A stretch of 14,859 nt of DNA from CAYMJO01 sp964391305 (GTDB lineage Bacteria; Patescibacteriota; CALEFQ01): positions 1 through 14,859 of the forward strand of contig CAYMJO010000021.1 of NCBI GenBank assembly GCA_964391305.1, written 5' to 3'. Position numbers and translations under genes: made by a program. Below, in pieces: positions 13,570 through 14,859 of the stretch. The stretch's first letter is position 1. Each line of letters begins with the position of its first letter. A model generated the notes under the pieces. That model worked only from the letters and a program-made list of their open reading frames with translations, did not search any database and was not told the DNA's origin.

Positions 13570-14541
13570 TTATATCTTAATAAGTTTTTTCAGCCATGGA
13601 ATGTTTTCCATCTCATGCCGCCACCAAAGATCTTCCCAAAGATAATGCACGGCAAGCATACTCCATTTCCCAAAACGATGCTTGACATCTTTTAAAATTT
13701 TTCCAATAGAAACCTTGGATCTGTTGTAGAGAATCTTCGAATAAATCTTTTGTTCCCAAGGGGAAATATAATCAAGTGCATCATAAAAATGGAAGATTTC
13801 AAATAAAAGATACCAAAGAGACGCGGGACCAATGCCATAAAGCTCCTCAAGTCTTTCCTTCAGTGTTTCTTTGTTTAGTTTCCTCAAGTCACGTTCAATA
13901 AAATTACCTTTGGCAAAATCTTCTGAAATAGCCTTGAAAAACTTTGCGCGATAACCAATTTCCAACTTTCTAAGTTCGTCTTCACGAACGTTCGCGATAT
14001 CTTTAGGCCTCCAAACCGCGTACATTTCCCTTTTATCAAATTTCAATCTTGTGCCATATCTTTTCAACATTGCCTCAAACATGCGAGCACTCCGTCCGAT
14101 GGTTGCATTTTGAAGAATGATGAAAATCATCAATGATTCGTATAAATCCCCGCTCGACCTTATTCGCATGCCACGAAATTTCTTAAGAGTTCTTTTCAAA
14201 ACCCTGTCATCCTGAAATTCTTTATAAAAGCTTTTTAAATCTCTATCCAATTCAAACCGCCAATTCAACTCTTCAAGAATTCTTTTTTTATTTTTCGAAC
14301 CCAATTGACTTTCTGAAAAAATAGTAAGCTTGATCTCTGGTCTTGCAACCGTACCATTAGATTCAAGCTTTATGCCGTACAATTCCTCATCGACACAAAA
14401 AGGCATCCAGATTCTTCCTTTTTCGTAATGTTCATAACGCTCTTTGGGCAATGAAAACCATCCTGGCTTGTGCATCGTAGCATCAAAATTAAATGGCGGA
14501 ACAGGCTTTATATACAAAGTCATACTTTTGCGTAAAATCAT
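13570..14541 (-). CDS. HhH-GPD family DNA glycosylase (AlkA/OGG-like)
   Basis: A 323-residue protein. Residues 7-75 resemble the N-terminal domain of AlkA/OGG-type enzymes (PFNFDATMHKPGWFSLP). The central part contains LQNATIGRSARMFEAML (143-159), at the position of the family's Q-Q-x-S helix. The helix-hairpin-helix is LEELYGIGPASLWYLL (231-246), followed at the expected distance by an Asp-containing loop (YDALDYISPWEQ, Asp254 or Asp257 as catalytic candidate). It should remove damaged bases (alkylated purines or 8-oxoguanine) to start base-excision repair; the substrate cannot be assigned. The C-terminus is Trp-rich. It heads the unit with lexA, so it may belong to the damage regulon. Start: ATG at 14541; ATG at 14523 is equally possible. 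No Shine-Dalgarno and only a poor promoter (TTGAGT, 17 bp, TTTTAT) precede it. Confidence 0.85.
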   Translation of the reverse strand: MILRKSMTLYIKPVPPFNFDATMHKPGWFSLPKERYEHYEKGRIWMPFCVDEELYGIKLESNGTVARPEIKLTIFSESQLGSKNKKRILEELNWRFELDRDLKSFYKEFQDDRVLKRTLKKFRGMRIRSSGDLYESLMIFIILQNATIGRSARMFEAMLKRYGTRLKFDKREMYAVWRPKDIANVREDELRKLEIGYRAKFFKAISEDFAKGNFIERDLRKLNKETLKERLEELYGIGPASLWYLLFEIFHFYDALDYISPWEQKIYSKILYNRSKVSIGKILKDVKHRFGKWSMLAVHYLWEDLWWRHEMENIPWLKKLIKI

Positions 14542-14646
14542 TTTTTTATTGTTAATTTTAATAAAAAGCTAAAAGTTGCAATCACTCAAAATTCTCAAAT
14601 TTCAATTTTCCTAGGTCCGAGCTCTTCTTTCCACCGATGAATCAAC

Positions 14647-14796
14647 TCAATCCGCCCAATAGGTCTTAACTCTCAATTCAAAATCCCCAATACCCTTTTC
14701 CTCATAGTGCGCCTGCTCCAAGAAAAATTTTATTTCCTGAAGTTTTTTTATATAAGTCTGGATACGATCTAGATCTTTTTTTCTTCTGACCGTCAT
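14647..14796 (-). CDS. small basic ORF (49 aa), perhaps frameshifted
   Basis: ATG at 14796-14794, TGA at 14649-14647. The product begins MTVRRKKDLDRIQTYIKKLQ and looks protein-like: a basic start, a predicted helix (about 8-30), and a G-I-G-D-F-E-L-R-V-K-T-Y-W end. Directly after the TGA the +1 frame stays open to 14595 and reads ELIHRWKEELGPRKIEI, which looks like a natural continuation, so the gene may be a 66-residue protein split by a one-base shift. The frame is also open upstream of the ATG to a TAA at 14847-14845 but has no start there. I do not recognise the family. It lies 105 nt before the DNA glycosylase. Confidence 0.4.
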   Translation of the reverse strand: MTVRRKKDLDRIQTYIKKLQEIKFFLEQAHYEEKGIGDFELRVKTYWAD

Positions 14797-14859
14797 ATTT
14801 ATTAAAGGGTCTTGCCCAGGAAATTTTAATCCCTTAAGGCAATTTTAGTTAGTAATTTG

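Noticed and set aside
14797..14845. Pseudoknot before the small ORF: TTGCC/GGCAA interleaved with TTAAGGG/CCCTT-TAA.
   Set aside because: The two helices leave 0 and 2 nt for the crossing loops, which is sterically poor; the region is also open in the small ORF's frame and may be coding.

Overview
The window (about 14.9 kb, AT-rich, nearly all genes on the minus strand) looks like a chromosomal core segment of a bacterium with a small genome. The best guess is a member of Patescibacteria/CPR. That is inference from the very short division/cell-wall cluster, a MurF ligase without its N-terminal domain, the lack of clear Shine-Dalgarno sites, small lipoproteins, and tight gene packing. TGA, TAG and TAA all act as stops, so the standard bacterial code fits. 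I see no CRISPR array, prophage or complete insertion sequence.

Layout, right to left (the direction of transcription). 14859-12942: a small ORF that may be frameshifted, then an HhH-GPD DNA glycosylase and lexA in one unit, closed by a strong stem-loop at 12819-12849. 12690-12488: the mraZ promoter, with GTGGR direct repeats of 10-bp period that look like MraZ boxes, and a long leader. 12487-10629: mraZ, rsmH and an ftsL-like gene. 10613-7402: a second, near-consensus promoter drives a previously hidden 44-codon zinc-ribbon ORF that overlaps the start of ftsI (division PBP), followed by murF. 7344-7272: tRNA-Glu(CTC). 7193-3390: a lipoprotein with four spaced cysteines and two polytopic GT39/GT83-like membrane glycosyltransferases, back to back. 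3323-2283: a membrane-anchored CapA-type protein with its own promoter placed right at the start codon. 2147-897: thioredoxin and a YvcK/CofD-like protein, ended by a bidirectional terminator. On the plus strand at 242-817 is a convergent lipoprotein gene with an extended -10 promoter. The first 43 bases may hold the tail of a transposase.

Functionally, the window combines septal peptidoglycan synthesis and division control (mraZ, rsmH, ftsL, ftsI, murF, and YvcK through central carbon flux to the wall), surface glycan or lipoprotein decoration (two glycosyltransferases, CapA, two lipoproteins), and DNA damage response (lexA with a base-excision glycosylase). The most notable items are the zinc-ribbon microprotein at the head of the ftsI-murF unit with a leaderless-type start, the MraZ-box array, the 9-bp tandem repeats in front of rsmH, and the small ORF whose frame continues after a prfB-like GAT-TGA-G stop.
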